Positions 1-10,496 are shown, numbered from the stretch's first letter. The stretch is DNA of 64,000 bases from an uncultured Rhodopila sp. (GCA_903851415.1 CAINOE010000164.1:1-64000); one strand, 5' to 3'. Made by a program: numbers and translations. Notes: generated by a model from the letters alone, not told the origin.

Positions 1-325
1 CCACGCCCTCGATGATGAACACGGCGCCGTCAAGCACGCGCAGGCTGCGGTTCACCTCGATGTTGAAATCGATGTGGCCGGGCGTGTCGATGATGTTGAT
101 GCGGTTGTCTTTCCACTGGCACGTCACCGCGGCGGAGGTGATGGTGATGCCCCGCTCCCGCTCCTGGTCCATATAATCGGTCGTGGTGTTGCCGTCATGC
201 ACCTCGCCGATTTTGTGCGACTCGCCCGTGTAGTACAGAATCCGCTCGGTCGTGGTGGTCTTCCCGGCATCGATATGCGCGGTGATTCCTATGTTTCTGA
301 TCTTGTCGAGCGGTACAACAGTCAC
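1..325 (-). CDS. fusA: Elongation factor G (N-terminal part; gene runs off the left edge), GTG start
   Basis: Reverse-strand translation [112 protein letters not shown]1 (AHIDAGKTT), switch I and DTPGH motifs. Confidence 0.93.
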   Translation of the reverse strand, partial: MTVVPLDKIRNIGITAHIDAGKTTTTERILYYTGESHKIGEVHDGNTTTDYMDQERERGITITSAAVTCQWKDNRINIIDTPGHIDFNIEVNRSLRVLDGAVFIIEGV

Positions 326-599
326 GGCGAACCTCCATCAACGAGCAAACGGGCGGGCATATCAGAAAGGGCGCGTGATCCATCGCTGGATCCGGGGACA
401 ACCCCGCGCGCCCGCCCACTGTGCCGGCCGAACCTTCGGCCGGTTATGTATGCCGGGAAATGCGGCACGGCGCGCGTTTTTGCAAGTGCGATTTCCGCGC
501 GGCCGGCATATGGCGCCCCAACGGGCACCGGCGCCGCGCTGAATCCGGCCCGCACAGTTCATCACACTGCGCAACATCGGGGCCGCGTAGCATCCGGTC

Positions 600-1889
600 A
601 TGGACACCCGCACCGCTCAGGCTCTGATACGCTTCGGACTGGGCCGCCGCGGCGCGGAGCCGCTGCCGCCGGATGCGGCGGCGTGGCTGCTGGACCAGCT
701 CCGGCGAGACGACCCGGCCCGGTTCGACGATCCGCCGAACGCGGCCAAGGGGCTGACGGCGCTGCGTGAAGATCGCGCGACAAAGCCGCCGCCGGGCGAA
801 TCCCGGGCGCGGGCGCTCTACCGGACCGAGGCGGCGGCGCAGCTGGCGAACGCGGTCAGCACCCCTGCCCCGTTCCGCGAGCGCCTGGTCTGGTTCTGGA
901 GCAACCACTTCACCGTCTCGCTGCGCCGCGGGGAATGCGCCGCGGTGGCGGGCGCGTTCGTGCAGGAAGCCATCCGCCCGCATGTCACCGGCCGCTTCGG
1001 CGACATGCTGCTGGCGGTGATGCGCCACCCGGCGATGCTGATGTATCTCGACAATACCGGCTCCGCCGGCCCCGGCAGCCGGGCCGGACAGTCCGGCCGC
1101 CGCGGCCTGAACGAGAACCTGGCGCGCGAATGCCTGGAGCTGCACACGGTCAGCCCGCTGGCCGGCTACACCCAGGCCGACGTGACCGCGTTCGCCCGAA
1201 TCCTGACCGGCTGGTCGGTTGACATGAAGGCGGAGCCGCCGGGCTTCCGGTTCCGTCCGGAGGCGCATGAGCCTGGCGCGCAGACGGTGCTGCAACAGAC
1301 CTTCCCGCCGGGCGAGGAAGGCGGCATCGCCGCGCTGCGGTTCCTGGCGGAGCACCCGGCCACCCACCGCTTCCTGGCCACCAGGCTGGTGCGGCACTTC
1401 GTCGCAGACGATCCGCCGCCGGGCGCGGTGCGCGCGATCGAGGCGGTGCTGCGCGACAGCAAAGGCAATCTCGGCTCCGCCGCCGCCGCGCTGGTGACCT
1501 TGCCGGCGGCGTGGCAGCCGGCCACGAAACTGCGCACCCCGCAGGAGTACGTGATCGCCTGCGTCCGCACGCTGGACCTGCCGCCTGATCAGCTTCCCAA
1601 CCTGATAGCCATCCTGGCCGGGCTGGGCCAGCCGGTCTGGACCGCACCCGCGCCGAATGGCTGGGCCGATCGAGCGGTTGATTGGGCGGCGCCGGAGGCG
1701 ATGCTGCGGCGGATCGACTGGGCCAGCGGCTTTGCCGCCCATGCCGGGGAGCGGGACATCGCGGACCTGTCCGAGACCGCGCTCGGCCCGCTGCTGCGCC
1801 CGGTCACGCTGGGCGCCATCCGCCGCGCCGGCTCGCGCCGCGACGCGATGACCCTGCTGCTGACCAGTCCCGAATTTCAAAGGCGCTGA
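600..1889 (+). CDS. DUF1800 family protein
   Basis: 429-aa ORF with DUF1800-like features (RLVWFWSNHFTVS, NENLARECLELHTV, YTQADVTAFARILTGW); directly upstream of a DUF1501 gene, the usual pairing. Confidence 0.9.
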   Translation: MDTRTAQALIRFGLGRRGAEPLPPDAAAWLLDQLRRDDPARFDDPPNAAKGLTALREDRATKPPPGESRARALYRTEAAAQLANAVSTPAPFRERLVWFWSNHFTVSLRRGECAAVAGAFVQEAIRPHVTGRFGDMLLAVMRHPAMLMYLDNTGSAGPGSRAGQSGRRGLNENLARECLELHTVSPLAGYTQADVTAFARILTGWSVDMKAEPPGFRFRPEAHEPGAQTVLQQTFPPGEEGGIAALRFLAEHPATHRFLATRLVRHFVADDPPPGAVRAIEAVLRDSKGNLGSAAAALVTLPAAWQPATKLRTPQEYVIACVRTLDLPPDQLPNLIAILAGLGQPVWTAPAPNGWADRAVDWAAPEAMLRRIDWASGFAAHAGERDIADLSETALGPLLRPVTLGAIRRAGSRRDAMTLLLTSPEFQRR

Positions 1890-1893
1890 ACCC

Positions 1894-3093
1894 ATGCACC
1901 TGTCCCGCCGCGCGGCTTTGCTGGGTCTGTCCGGATGCGCCGGCCTCGGCGGCGTCCGGCTGGCGGTGGCAGGCGCGCCGACAGACAAGCGGCTGGTGGT
2001 GATCATCCTGCGCGGCGCGCTGGACGGGATGGCGGCGGTGGTGCCGTACGGCGACCCCGGTCTGGCCGCGCTGCGCGGGGAGATCGTGCCGTCGGGCCCC
2101 GGGCAGCCGGACGGGGTGCTCGACCTGGGCGGGTTCTACGGCCTGCACCCTGCCCTGTCCGGCGTCCACGAACTTTACGCGGCCAACCAGGCGCTGATCG
2201 TTCACGCCGTCGCCGGCTCGTACCGCGTGCGCAGCCATTTCGAGGCGCAGGACTACCTGGAGTCGGGCGCGGACCATCGCATGACCAGCGGCTGGTTGAA
2301 CCGGGTGGTGGCCGCGCTGCCGCCGCCGGGAACGCCGCGAGCGGAGGGCGGCGCGCTGGCCGTGGGCGTGTCCGTGCCGCTGCTGCTGCGCGGCCCCGCC
2401 CGGGTGGCGAACTGGGCGCCGCACGGCTTCTCGCAGCCCGCGCCGGAGCTTTACGCCGCCATCGCGGCGCTGAACGGCGACGACCCCGTGACCGGTCCGG
2501 CCATCATCCAGGGGCTGCGCGACCGCGGCTTCAGCAGCGCGGTGCTGGCCGGGGACGATCTGGCCCGGAATGGGCCGCCGAAGGACCGCAACGCCTTCCC
2601 GGCGCTGGCCCTGGCAGCCGGCGAAATGCTCCGCGCCCCCGGCGGCCCGCGCATCGCCGCGCTGGAGATCGGCGGCTGGGACACCCATACCGCTCAGCTC
2701 CGCCGGCTGGAGGGGCCGTTGAAGCAGCTCGATGCGGGGCTGCTGGCGCTGGGGGCCGGGCTGGGTCCGGCCTGGGCGCAGACGGCGGTGCTGGTGATGA
2801 CCGAGTTCGGCCGCACCGCCCGGGTGAACGGCACCAAGGGCACGGACCACGGGACCGGGACGGTGGCCTTCGTACTGGGCGGAGCGGTGGCCGGCGGCCG
2901 GGTCAGGGCGTCCTGGCCGGGGTTGGCCGCAGGGCAGTTGTTCGAGGACCGCGACCTCGCGCCGGCAACCGATCTGCGGGCGGTTGCCCGGGGGGTGCTG
3001 GCGCAGCATCTCGGGCTGGATGCGGCGGCGCTGGAGCGGGTGTTTCCCGGCAGCACGAGCGCCGGTGCCATGCCGGGCATTATCCGGGCCTGA
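1894..3093 (+). CDS. DUF1501 family protein (Tat-type leader)
   Basis: 399-aa ORF; MHLSRRAALLGLSG leader, LVVIILRGALDGMAAVVPYGD, VLVMTEFGRTARVNGTKGTDHGTG motif; 4-bp gap to the DUF1800 ORF. Confidence 0.9.
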   Translation: MHLSRRAALLGLSGCAGLGGVRLAVAGAPTDKRLVVIILRGALDGMAAVVPYGDPGLAALRGEIVPSGPGQPDGVLDLGGFYGLHPALSGVHELYAANQALIVHAVAGSYRVRSHFEAQDYLESGADHRMTSGWLNRVVAALPPPGTPRAEGGALAVGVSVPLLLRGPARVANWAPHGFSQPAPELYAAIAALNGDDPVTGPAIIQGLRDRGFSSAVLAGDDLARNGPPKDRNAFPALALAAGEMLRAPGGPRIAALEIGGWDTHTAQLRRLEGPLKQLDAGLLALGAGLGPAWAQTAVLVMTEFGRTARVNGTKGTDHGTGTVAFVLGGAVAGGRVRASWPGLAAGQLFEDRDLAPATDLRAVARGVLAQHLGLDAAALERVFPGSTSAGAMPGIIRA

Positions 3094-3189
3094 TCGTCCG
3101 CCGCGATCGCGTTGCCGGCCGATACGCTGCGGACGCGCGGAGAAGGCCCCGGAATGAGTCCAAGGGACGCCGATCGGCTGTTTTGTCGG

Positions 3190-3508
3190 GCGGCGGTGCG
3201 GCGGCGCACGCGGCGATGCCGGCAACGCCGACGCCGGGCAGGCCAAGCGTCATCGGCTCCGGCACGGCTTCCTGCGTGACCCTGATGCTGAAGTCATATG
3301 TGCGGGCAAAGGCCTCCTGGCCGCCGCCGGGCAACGCCGTTCCCACCACCGGAGCGGACACGCCATTATTGAAAAAGTAGATTGACCCGGCGGTGTCAAT
3401 AAAGCCCACCGCCATGCCGCCGCCGTCCTGTTGCCATTGCAGGGCTGCGTAGACTTCCTCCGGCGCGGTCAGAGTAAACGTCCTGGTCGAATATACGGGA
3501 GCAAGCAA
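3190..3508 (-). pseudogene. PEP-CTERM protein remnant (5' incomplete, frameshifted tail)
   Basis: Translation ...FSIRVTQEAVPEPMTLGLPGVGVAGIAACAAA: VPEP plus hydrophobic stretch; the basic tail (VRRRTAARQ) is present only in the adjacent frame. Confidence 0.6.
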
Positions 3509-4630
3509 GCGGGGTCAGGTTGCCGCCGATGGAGGTGCAGGCCGCATCAAAGGCACTCACGTCGCGAAGCCCGGAACGGAGCCGGCAGGGCAGCCGGAAA
3601 GAACATATAATAAACGCATCCGTAAACCCCTGCACATCAATCGGTTGTAACGCTGCTGCCCGCGGCTTCCGCGCATCGCAGGGAGGCTTGACCAACTCGT
3701 TGTCAGACAAAATGACAAACCGCAATCGATCATGTTCGGCCGGACAATCCTTCGAAAAACCCGGGCAAACCGAGGCGATCGGCGGTTGCGCGGCATCGCC
3801 CGCCGCTCGCCAGTCCCCCGCAGGGCCCGGGGGATCAACGCCGGCGGCCCGCCCTGCCCGAGGGGATCGCGACCTCCGTCCGGGGCGGCGTCGCCGCGCA
3901 AAGCCGATATCGATGCATTCCCGCTGAAGACAGCCGGCGTTTCGGCGGGGCGCGAGCCGGGTGCCCGCGTCCCGCGCCGGATTCGCGCCGCCGTCGCGGG
4001 TGAAAAGAAACGTTTGCGCCGCGGCCCGGCCGCTTCGCCGCGGCGCCCGCGCCGGGTCTGCATTGAGGCTGAAACGGTCTTCACAGGCGATTTATCGGCC
4101 GGCCAATCAAGCCGGAAAAGCTCCGTTCGGCGCCGCCATCGGATATTGGGCAAGCGGACATAGTGCCGGCCGCACGCCCGCCAATCGGCTGACAATAAAA
4201 TCGGCCGTGCACAGCGAATCGGCGCTGCCGCTGTTGACTTGCGGCTGCACCGGCCCGCAGTGCTCCCTGGTCAAAGCAAAGAAAATCGGCCCGGTTCGTC
4301 CACGCCTGCGCCGCCAATCCAACGTTTCCTTGATCCCGGGCGCGCCCGTAACCGCCGAGTCGCATGTATCAGGCAAAGGACTCGTCCGGGGATTCGTACT
4401 TCCCTGACAACACCGGTGCACGGCGCTCGATTACCGCTGCAACTTCGTGCCCGGGCCTCGGTTCCATTTGCTACCTACGGGTTTTCGGCCTCCAACTGCG
4501 CAAAACAACCGCGCCGACCCCGGCCGCAGCCGATCGGCCGAAAATTCATCTGAGGATTGTGTCAGAGGACTATGGCGCTATTTGATCGCATGGTTTATAT
4601 TGCCCTCTCTGGGTTGCAGGAAAGAAATAT

Positions 4631-5071
4631 ATGTCTGACGATGTGCTGGGGTTCACGGCCCAAATCGTGAGTGCTCACTTGACGAAGAACGCGGTCCCCG
4701 TTGAGGAGCTGCCGGCTCTGATCCGGGAGGTCTACAAGACCTTGTCGAATGTGGGCGAAGCGCCCGCGCCGGTCGAGGCGTTGAAACCGGCGGTCCCGGT
4801 GACCAAGTCGGTCTTCCCCGACCACATCGTTTGCCTGGAAGACGGCAAGCAGATGACCATGCTGAAACGACACCTGATGACCGAGCACAATCTGACGGTC
4901 GATCAGTACCGGACAAAGTGGGGCCTGCCCTCCAACTACCCGATGGTCGCGCCGAACTACGCGGAAACCCGCTCGTCCCTGGCCAAGAAGATGGGTTTGG
5001 GACGCAGCCGCACCGTCGTCGCAAAGAAGCCGGCCCGCAAGGTGCCCGCCAAGCGCGGCAGCCGGGGCTAA
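4631..5071 (+). CDS. MucR/Ros-type zinc-finger transcriptional regulator
   Basis: 146 aa; HIVCLEDGKQMTMLKRHLMTEHNLTVDQYRTKWGLPSNYPMVAPNYAETRSSLAKKMGLGR is characteristic of the MucR family; GGAAAG upstream of ATG. Confidence 0.95.
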   Translation: MSDDVLGFTAQIVSAHLTKNAVPVEELPALIREVYKTLSNVGEAPAPVEALKPAVPVTKSVFPDHIVCLEDGKQMTMLKRHLMTEHNLTVDQYRTKWGLPSNYPMVAPNYAETRSSLAKKMGLGRSRTVVAKKPARKVPAKRGSRG

Positions 5072-5494
5072 GCCTGCGAAGCTGACAATAAAGCCATTTG
5101 GCGGACGGGGGTTGGGATCCCGACGCCGAATGGTTTTTGATTGCCGGGAACACGGAAGGGTCTGTGCAGCGGCCGGGCCGGCGGCGCTTTCGTTACGGAC
5201 GCCTCTCGGACGGCACCGCCGCGCGCGCATGGTTTCGGTTCCGCGGCAGTGGCAAGTAGAACCGTATCCGATGGCAGCCGATCAGCCGCTGCGCGGCTTT
5301 GCCGCAGGCCCGGGAGAGGCCCGGCGAATACCTCCGAGGACCACTCCCGCGCGGCCCGATATTGGCGGCGAAACAACCGCTTAACCGCAGCCTGACGGCC
5401 ATTGCCGGCACGTCCGCGGGTCGCTCTGGCCATCGCCGCCAATGCTGCTAGCCTGTAGCGCGCGGAGCGCAAACCGCACGGGAGGACAGCGACG

Positions 5495-6292
5495 ATGCAG
5501 CACGGCAAAATCATTCTCGAAACCATCGGCCACGTTGCCGTGCTGACGTTGAACGACCCGGCCGTGCTGAATGCCTTCGGGCGGAAGCTGCGCGAGGACA
5601 TGGCGGACGCGCTGGACGCCGTCGAAGCCGGTTCGGCGCGCTGCCTTGTCATCACCGGCGCCGGCCGGGCGTTCTGTTCCGGCGCCAACCTCAACGATCC
5701 CGACCGGGATGAACGCGACCGCGCCGCGGAGGCGCTGGGCGATGTCGAGTCGGACCTGGAGGCCTGGTACAACCCGATGTTCCTGCGCCTCAGGGCGTCC
5801 AACATCCCGATCGTGACCGCGATCAACGGCATCGCCGCCGGGGCGGGCATGAGCCTGGCGCTGACCGGCGACATCAAGCTCGCCGCCCGCTCCGCCGCCT
5901 TCCTGCAGGCCTTCGCGCGCATCGGCCTGGTGCCGGATTGCGGCTCCTCCTGGATTCTGCCGCGCCTGATCGGCATGGCGCGGGCGCTGGAGCTGGCGCT
6001 GCTGGCACAACCGCTGCCGGCCGAGACCGCGCTGGCCTGGGGCATGATCAACCGGGTGGAGGACGATGCTTCGCTGATGCCGGCGGCGATGGACCTCGCC
6101 CGCGGCCTCGCGCAGGGGCCGCGGTCGCTCGGAATGATCCGCCAGATGGCGTGGGAGGGCCTCGACAACCGCTACATCGAGCAACTCGACCTGGAGGCGA
6201 AGCTGCAGGCGAAGGCGGCCCTGACCGGCGACTTCGCCGAAGGGGTGGCGGCGTTCCGGGAGAAGCGGGCGCCGCGGTTCACGGGGGAGTAG
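5495..6292 (+). CDS. Enoyl-CoA hydratase/isomerase family protein
   Basis: Crotonase fold motifs: VITGAGRAFCSGANLND, IPIVTAINGIAAGAGMSLALTGDIKLAARSA; GGAGGA RBS. Confidence 0.92.
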   Translation: MQHGKIILETIGHVAVLTLNDPAVLNAFGRKLREDMADALDAVEAGSARCLVITGAGRAFCSGANLNDPDRDERDRAAEALGDVESDLEAWYNPMFLRLRASNIPIVTAINGIAAGAGMSLALTGDIKLAARSAAFLQAFARIGLVPDCGSSWILPRLIGMARALELALLAQPLPAETALAWGMINRVEDDASLMPAAMDLARGLAQGPRSLGMIRQMAWEGLDNRYIEQLDLEAKLQAKAALTGDFAEGVAAFREKRAPRFTGE

Positions 6293-6387
6293 AGGCCGCT
6301 GTCGTTGCGGCGTGGCGGGTCCCGGGTCTTCGGTGCGGTGAAAGGACGAGTCCGCCTGTCGGGGAGATCGGGATATTGACCACCGCG

Positions 6388-6514
6388 CTTTAACACAGAG
6401 AAAAAAATGCGGGCCGCAGAGGACACGGAGAAGGCGGGAAAGGCGATGTGCCGGCTGTTCCGCGCCGCTACTCTGTGTCCTCTGTGGCCCTCAGCTTCTT
6501 CTCTGTGTTGAATG
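6388..6514. repeat. Long imperfect inverted repeat (ACACAGAG/GAGGACAC-type extragenic element, copy 1)
   Basis: Left arm gctttaacacagagaaaaaaatgcgggccgcagaggacacggagaaggc is near-complementary to right arm gctactctgtgtcctctgtggccctcagcttcttctctgtgttgaatgc. Confidence 0.85.
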
Positions 6515-6572
6515 CGAGGCATGGAAGCCCGGCGCCCCGTCCCCTGAGGCACGACAAGCCGAACCGTCGTCT

Positions 6573-7691
6573 CTACCCCCTGTACTCCGGCGCCGGCTGC
6601 AGCAGCGGAAACGCGCTGTGCACATGCGGCTGCGCCACCGGCGGAGCGTCCCGGAACACGAATCCCGGATGCAGCTCCGCCAGGCTGCGCGCGCCCGCCA
6701 GCGCCATCGCCACGCCGAACTCGTGCTCCAGCAGCTCCAGCATTTTGTGCACCCCGGCCTCGCCGTCCGCGGCCAGCGCGTAGCAATACATCCGCCCCAT
6801 CGCCACCGCGTCGGCCCCGAGCGCGATCGCCTTGACGATGTCGGTGCCGCGGCAGATGCCGCCATCGACGATCACCCGCGCCCGCCCGCGCACCGCCGCC
6901 ATCACCTCCGGCAGCACGTCCATCGATCCGCGGCCATGATCGAGCTGTCGCCCGCCATGGTTGGAGACATAGACGCCATCGACGCCCAACTCGCAGCACA
7001 GGGCGGCGTCCTCGGCCGTGGCGATGCCCTTCAGGATCAGCGGGATTGAGTGCGTGGCCTTGAAGTGCCGCACATTGTCCCAGTTGAAACTCGCCTGGAA
7101 GCTCTGCCCGGTCGCCACCGCCCGCCACGGTTTCACAAATCGCCCGGCGATATCCCGCTCCCGCCGCGAATAGGCGGCGGTATCGACGGTGATGGCGAAT
7201 GCGTCGTACCCGGCATCCACCGCGCGCCGGACGATGTCGTCCACCCAGGCGTCGTCCCCGCGCACATAGAGTTGAAAAATCTTCGCCCCCGGTGCCGCCG
7301 CCGCCGCCTCCTCCAGCCCCGGCATCGTCACCGAGCTCACCATGATCGGCACGCCGAACGCCGAGGCCGCCCGCCCTGCCGTCGCCGCGCCGCCGGGATG
7401 GAACGACTCCAGCGATCCCACCGGCGCCAGGATGACCGGCAACCGCAGCTTGCGGCCAAACAGCGTCGTGCCCGGGTCGATTTTTGCAACATCGACGCAA
7501 ACCCGCGGCCGCAGCGCCAATGAATCGAGCGCGAGGCGGTTGCGCCGCATCGTCGTCTCGGTCTCCGCCGCGCCGACGAGATAGCCCCAGAGATGGTCGG
7601 ACAGCCTGGCGCGGGCAGCGGGGATGAACTCATGCAGGCACTGGAAATCGCCTGCCGGTTCGGACAGATGCGTGGCTTCGGGCTGGTCCAT
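6573..7691 (-). CDS. FMN-dependent alpha-hydroxy-acid oxidizing protein (lactate 2-monooxygenase/oxidase-like)
   Basis: 372 aa; LILKGIATAEDAALCCELGVDGVYVSNHGGRQLDHG, VIVDGGICRGTDIVKAIALGADAVAMGRMYCYAL. Confidence 0.93.
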   Translation of the reverse strand: MDQPEATHLSEPAGDFQCLHEFIPAARARLSDHLWGYLVGAAETETTMRRNRLALDSLALRPRVCVDVAKIDPGTTLFGRKLRLPVILAPVGSLESFHPGGAATAGRAASAFGVPIMVSSVTMPGLEEAAAAAPGAKIFQLYVRGDDAWVDDIVRRAVDAGYDAFAITVDTAAYSRRERDIAGRFVKPWRAVATGQSFQASFNWDNVRHFKATHSIPLILKGIATAEDAALCCELGVDGVYVSNHGGRQLDHGRGSMDVLPEVMAAVRGRARVIVDGGICRGTDIVKAIALGADAVAMGRMYCYALAADGEAGVHKMLELLEHEFGVAMALAGARSLAELHPGFVFRDAPPVAQPHVHSAFPLLQPAPEYRG

Positions 7692-7751
7692 GATTGTCCT
7701 CCCTCGGGCGTCCCGGCCTGATCAGGCATCGGCGGGCGGGACTCCGCAAGA

Positions 7752-8990
7752 TCAGGCGGAGACGGCCTTGCGCCGCGGGACCGGCCGGGTCTCCGGCATC
7801 GCCAGCCAGAGCAGCAGCACCGCAGACGCGGCAACCGTGGCAAGGAACAGGAACATCGCCGATTCGCCGAACCGCTCGGCGACATCGCCGGCGATCACCG
7901 TGCTGAACGTCGCACCCAGCCCGCCCGCCAGCCCGAGCGAACCGATGGCGAGGTTCAGATACCCGGTGCGCCGCGTCGTATCCGCGGCAATCAGCGGCAG
8001 CATCAGGCCGAACACCGCCGCGCTGACACCATCCAGCGCCTGATACGCCACCAGCGGCACAGCACCCGGCAGGGCGGCGAACAGCGCGGCGCGCAACGGC
8101 ACGGCGGCAAAGCCGATCAGCAGGACGGGGCGGCGGCCGAAGCGCTGCGCCAGGCGGCCGAACCAGGGCGCCAGCACCGCGGTGACGATCTGCGGCACGA
8201 TGATCGTCGCCGAAACCGCGAATCCTGACACCTCGCCCCGCCGCGCCAGCCCGTTCAGCGCCAGCGGCAGCAGCGCCGCATTGGCGAACTGGAACAGCAC
8301 CGCGGCGACGGCGAAGATGTGCAGCGCCGGTTCGGCGAAGACTCGCCACGGCGGGTGCTCCCGCTGGCCCGGGCGCCGCAATGCCGGGTGGTCTTCCCCG
8401 TCCTCCATGCAGTCGGACGCTTTGATGACGAACAGCGAGACCAGCGCCGGGACCACCAGCGCCGCCGTGACCAGAAACACCGCCTGCTCGGAGACATAGG
8501 ACGCCGCCGCACCCAGCAGCGCCGCCGAGGCGGCATTGCCGAGCGAGGCCCAGCGCGTGTTCACGCCCAGCTTCTCGCCGAAGCTGTCATGCCCGCACAG
8601 CGACAGGGTAATGGCCGCGATCGCCGGGGTGACGATGCAGCTTGCCAGCGCATGCGCCACCTGGGCGCCCCAGATCAGCGGCCGCGTCGGCAGCAGGCAC
8701 AGCATCAGGGCACTGGCGGCCAGAGCGATCAGCCCCGCGGCGGTGAGGCCCCGCTTGCGATGGACCTGGTCCACCAGCCAGCCGCCGGGAAGCTGGCCCA
8801 GCAAGGCGGCGAAGGTGCCGATGCTCAGCGCCAGGCCCAGGGCCCGCACCGACCAGCCCTGCTGCGTCAGCCAGACAGCGATGAACGGACCGAAGCCGGC
8901 CTGAACCGCCGCGGTGAAGAAGTTCAGCCCGTTCAGACCCAGCCTGCTGCGCATCGCCCCGCCTGAAGGAAGGCCAGGGCGCCGCCCCAC
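7752..8990 (-). CDS. MFS transporter
   Basis: 412 aa, ~12 hydrophobic segments, GGWLVDQVHRKRGLTAAGL loop motif between TM2/3. Confidence 0.9.
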   Translation of the reverse strand: MGRRPGLPSGGAMRSRLGLNGLNFFTAAVQAGFGPFIAVWLTQQGWSVRALGLALSIGTFAALLGQLPGGWLVDQVHRKRGLTAAGLIALAASALMLCLLPTRPLIWGAQVAHALASCIVTPAIAAITLSLCGHDSFGEKLGVNTRWASLGNAASAALLGAAASYVSEQAVFLVTAALVVPALVSLFVIKASDCMEDGEDHPALRRPGQREHPPWRVFAEPALHIFAVAAVLFQFANAALLPLALNGLARRGEVSGFAVSATIIVPQIVTAVLAPWFGRLAQRFGRRPVLLIGFAAVPLRAALFAALPGAVPLVAYQALDGVSAAVFGLMLPLIAADTTRRTGYLNLAIGSLGLAGGLGATFSTVIAGDVAERFGESAMFLFLATVAASAVLLLWLAMPETRPVPRRKAVSA

Positions 8991-9030
8991 AGGCGCTCAC
9001 TTAACCGGGGAAACGGCGGCCCGTCCTACT

Positions 9031-9122
9031 GTGTCATGGCCGGCCTCGTGCCGGCCATCCACGACTTTGCCTCAACCAGCAGCGCAAGTCGCGGGTGGCC
9101 GGCACAAGGCCGGCCATGACAC
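9031..9122. repeat. REP-like palindromic element: ~39-bp inverted repeat with ~13-nt loop
   Basis: gtgtcatggccggcctcgtgccggccatccacgacttt...gc and its near-perfect reverse complement gc-aagtcgcgggtggccggcacaaggccggccatgacac. Confidence 0.9.
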
Positions 9123-9181
9123 GGGGCCAACGTCAGCGCGCCCGGCCGTTAAGTTGGCGCCTATCGTTGCCGAGGCTTCCT

Positions 9182-10231
9182 TTACGCGACCTGCAAACGC
9201 CGCACCGGCTGCGACAGCGTCTCGTACAGATCGACGTAGTCTTCCGCCATGCGGCGCGCGGTGAAGCGGCGGTCGAACGTCGCCCGCACCCGGGCGCGGT
9301 CCAGCATGTGCAGCTTGCCCACCGCCTTCACCGCCTCATCGATATCGTTGACAATGAAACCGGTCACCCCGGGGTCGATGACTTCCGGCACCGAGCCGTG
9401 GTTGAACGCGATCACCGGCGTGCCGCAGGCCATCGACTCGATCATCACAAGCCCGAAAGGTTCCGGCCACCGGATCGGGAAGATCAGCGCATGCGCCCCG
9501 GACAGGAAGGCGGGCTTCTGCGCGTCGTTGATCTCGCCGATGAATTCGACGAACGGGTTGCCCTTGATCAGCGGCTTGATGATGGTGTCGTAGTAGTCCT
9601 TGTCGGCGTTATCGACCTTGGCGGCGACCTTCAGCTTCAGCCCCGCCTTGCCGGCGATCCGGATCGCCTGGTCGAGGCCCTTTTCCGGCGACACCCGGCC
9701 GAGGAACGCGGCGTATTCCTGCTTCACCGGCTGCGGCTTCAAAAGATTCGCCGGCATGCCGTGCAGCACCGTGCGCACCCAGTTCAGGTCCGGAATGGGC
9801 TGGCGCTGGCTGTCGGAGATCGAGACGAACGGCGCGTTCGGGAAGGTGCCGTAGGTTTCCACGAACTCCGGCAGGTCGAGACGCCCGTGAATCGTCGTCA
9901 GGAACGGCGTGGTCTGCCGGGTGAACAGCGACAGCGGGAAGTAGTCGATGTGGAAATGCAGCACGTCGAACTCGTCCTTGCGGCGATAGATCATCTCGAC
10001 CATGCGATAGTAGATCGCCACCCAGTCCTTGACCGAGGGATCCAGCCGCAGCGCCTGGTCGCGCATCGGCGCCAGGGTGGCGGAGGTGATCGAGTCGCCG
10101 CTGGCGAACAGGGTGACGTCATGGCCCATCGCGACCAGTTCTTCGGTCAGCGAGTAAACCACACGCTCGGTGCCGCCATACAGCTTGGGCGGAACCGCCT
10201 CGAACAGAGGCGATATCTGAGCAATACGCAT
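9182..10231 (-). CDS. Glycosyltransferase family 4 protein
   Basis: MRIAQISPLFEAVPPKLYGGTERVVYSLTEELVAMGHDVTLFASGDS; RWPEPFGLVMIESMACGTPVIAFNHGSVPEVIDPGVTGFIV (GT4 EX7E-type region). Confidence 0.95.
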   Translation of the reverse strand: MRIAQISPLFEAVPPKLYGGTERVVYSLTEELVAMGHDVTLFASGDSITSATLAPMRDQALRLDPSVKDWVAIYYRMVEMIYRRKDEFDVLHFHIDYFPLSLFTRQTTPFLTTIHGRLDLPEFVETYGTFPNAPFVSISDSQRQPIPDLNWVRTVLHGMPANLLKPQPVKQEYAAFLGRVSPEKGLDQAIRIAGKAGLKLKVAAKVDNADKDYYDTIIKPLIKGNPFVEFIGEINDAQKPAFLSGAHALIFPIRWPEPFGLVMIESMACGTPVIAFNHGSVPEVIDPGVTGFIVNDIDEAVKAVGKLHMLDRARVRATFDRRFTARRMAEDYVDLYETLSQPVRRLQVA

Positions 10232-10496
10232 AGGTAAAGTGCCCCAGTTTCACTACAGGTTTAAGCCACCAGGCGACTGTTATATTGTGATCGGGTCGGC
10301 ATATCGTCTGCTTGACTTCACAATCCACCAGCGTCTATCAATCAAAGGTTATAGTTTCTGAATGTGGCGAAATGTCGGCGTGCCGGGCAAGATTTTTCGG
10401 GCATCGCTGCCTTATTTTGGCCGACAAATATGACGAAACTCTCTCCCAGCGGTCCGGGTCCGCCTCCCCATCCCGGCTACAGGAGCTGCCGTCGCC

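Noticed and set aside
444-3246. Long minus-strand ORFs 444-2006 and 1804-3246
   Set aside because: Shadow ORFs opposite the clear DUF1800 and DUF1501 genes.
3700-3718. Inverted repeat ttgtca-N7-tgacaa
   Set aside because: Short arms, no adjacent convincing gene; not distinguishable from chance.
3520-4560. Several 100-150 aa ORFs in the 3.5-4.6 kb gap before mucR
   Set aside because: Arg/Ala/Pro-rich, overlapping in multiple frames, no RBS or domain; treated as non-coding or decayed.
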